Below, piece after piece: positions 63,604 to 64,000 of a stretch of DNA of 64,000 nt (position 1 is its first letter; each line of letters opens with the position of its first letter). Source of the stretch: Leucobacter salsicius M1-8 (lineage in GTDB: Bacteria; Actinomycetota; Actinomycetes; Actinomycetales; Microbacteriaceae); contig NZ_AOCN01000026.1 of assembly GCF_000350525.1 (NCBI RefSeq), positions 62,001 through 126,000 on the forward strand, read 5' to 3'. The notes under the pieces were generated by a model. The model had not been told where the DNA came from. It ran no database searches and saw only the letters and a program-made list of their open reading frames with translations. Position numbers and translations under genes: made by a program.

Positions 63604-63792
63604 TAAACCGCGCTCCTACATGTGCTGACGGTCAGAATGACTCGCCTGATCATGCAATAATAGAAGCGCTAGCCCATTCGAGAGCACTGGCTCGTTTCCG
63701 TCGCGGAAACAAGCGAGACTTGACATGGGTTTTCATGCTGTGAGCACTCGCCCTAGGCGACACAGCCCGATTTCCGACACAGAGAGGCGGCT
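63604..63792 (+). promoter_or_regulatory. Leader region of the sigma factor gene
   Basis: This 189-nt gap contains a perfect palindrome GTTTCCG-TCG-CGGAAAC (63694-63710) extended imperfectly to CTCG...CGAG, then TTGACA (63720-63725). No good -10 is found at 17 nt. GGAAA at 63705 with GTT about 19 nt on resembles a stress-sigma (SigH/SigR) layout, weakly. GAGAGG lies 7 nt before the GTG. Confidence 0.4.
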
Positions 63793-64000
63793 GCGTGGCA
63801 ACTGCATCCACCCCCAAGACTCGCACGACCTCGGCCAAGACCACGAAGTCGGTCGCTGAGGACGCCGCAGAGGTGAAGGACACTACCGAAGCGGCGCCGA
63901 AGGCTGCCGCAAAGAAGACCGCCACCAAAACTGCTGCTGCGAAGAAGACCGCAACAACAAAGGCTGCGACAACCAAGACTGCCGCGGCGAAGGCCACGAC
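63793..64000 (+). CDS. sigA: N-terminus of a primary sigma factor (partial)
   Basis: An open frame of 69 codons from a GTG (with GAGAGG 7 nt upstream) to the window end. The product MATASTPKTRTTSAKTTKSVAED followed by Ala/Lys/Thr repeats is the low-complexity basic N-terminal extension of actinobacterial RpoD/SigA; a histone-like or other Lys/Ala-rich protein is possible. The PAC2 gene in front is a common neighbour of sigA in Microbacteriaceae. The conserved sigma regions lie beyond the window. Confidence 0.6.

Noticed and set aside
63650-63997. A minus-strand Ala/Val-rich 115-codon frame at the window end
   Set aside because: It is the complement of the Lys/Ala-rich sigma factor N-terminus, which has a proper ribosome site and start.

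Overview
The window is high-GC DNA from an actinobacterium, most likely a member of the Microbacteriaceae (Leucobacter- or Microbacterium-like). The evidence is an actinobacterial integration host factor domain fused to guanylate kinase, a PucR-type FasR regulator beside a fabD-fabH-acpP-fabF cluster, a homodimeric AceE, paired glutamine synthetases with GlnE, GlnR-like boxes, class A RNase P RNA, and many genes that appear to start directly at the transcription start (a TAnnnT hexamer about 6-7 nt before the start codon). No rRNA, CRISPR array or prophage is visible. One complete IS3-family element is present.

Layout. 1-8.1 kb: the 3' end of aroB, a DUF523 gene, a PadR/DUF1048/ABC exporter operon whose permease is frameshifted, a divergent MoxR-ATPase/VWA pair, an unrecognised gene and a hotdog-fold thioesterase. 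8.3-18.4 kb: efp-nusB, a strong terminator, then the pyrimidine operon pyrR-pyrB-pyrC-(PH-like)-carA-carB-pyrF behind a leader that carries a PyrR-type RNA loop at the ribosome binding site. 18.5-25 kb: mIHF-Gmk fusion, DMT transporter, alkyladenine glycosylase, a membrane protein, tRNA-Met, dps with an IdeR-like box, an OhrR-like regulator with a quinone-oxidoreductase-like gene, and a glutamine amidotransferase.

25-33 kb: aceE, fasR and fabD-fabH-acpP-fabF run on one strand, linking acetyl-CoA production to fatty acid synthesis. 33-46 kb: peroxiredoxin, tRNA-Val, a FUSC transporter whose frame runs antisense through the tRNA, a candidate small RNA with a six-C loop, redox and stress genes, a GapB-type dehydrogenase, and a MetQNI methionine importer followed by NIF3 and coiled-coil genes.

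46.7-49 kb: rnpB, whose last 27 bases are repeated (one mismatch) 1.56 kb downstream. The interval holds an intact IS3 element and AT-richer remnants, which looks like the scar of an element that integrated at the 3' end of rnpB. 49-59 kb: map, a small SPOR-like gene, glnA2-glnE, and glnA1 in the opposite orientation. GlnR-like boxes with exact 11-bp phasing precede glnA2, glnA1 and a previously unmarked 25-codon acidic small ORF between glnE and glnA1. 59-64 kb: a dihydrolipoamide acyltransferase (E2) and lipoamide dehydrogenase (E3) that probably complete the AceE complex, a PAC2 gene, and the start of a primary sigma factor gene.

The observations most worth following are the small ORF in the glutamine synthetase region, the C6-loop small RNA at 35.9 kb, and the rnpB 3'-end duplication. 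All functional statements rest on sequence reading; no database search was run.
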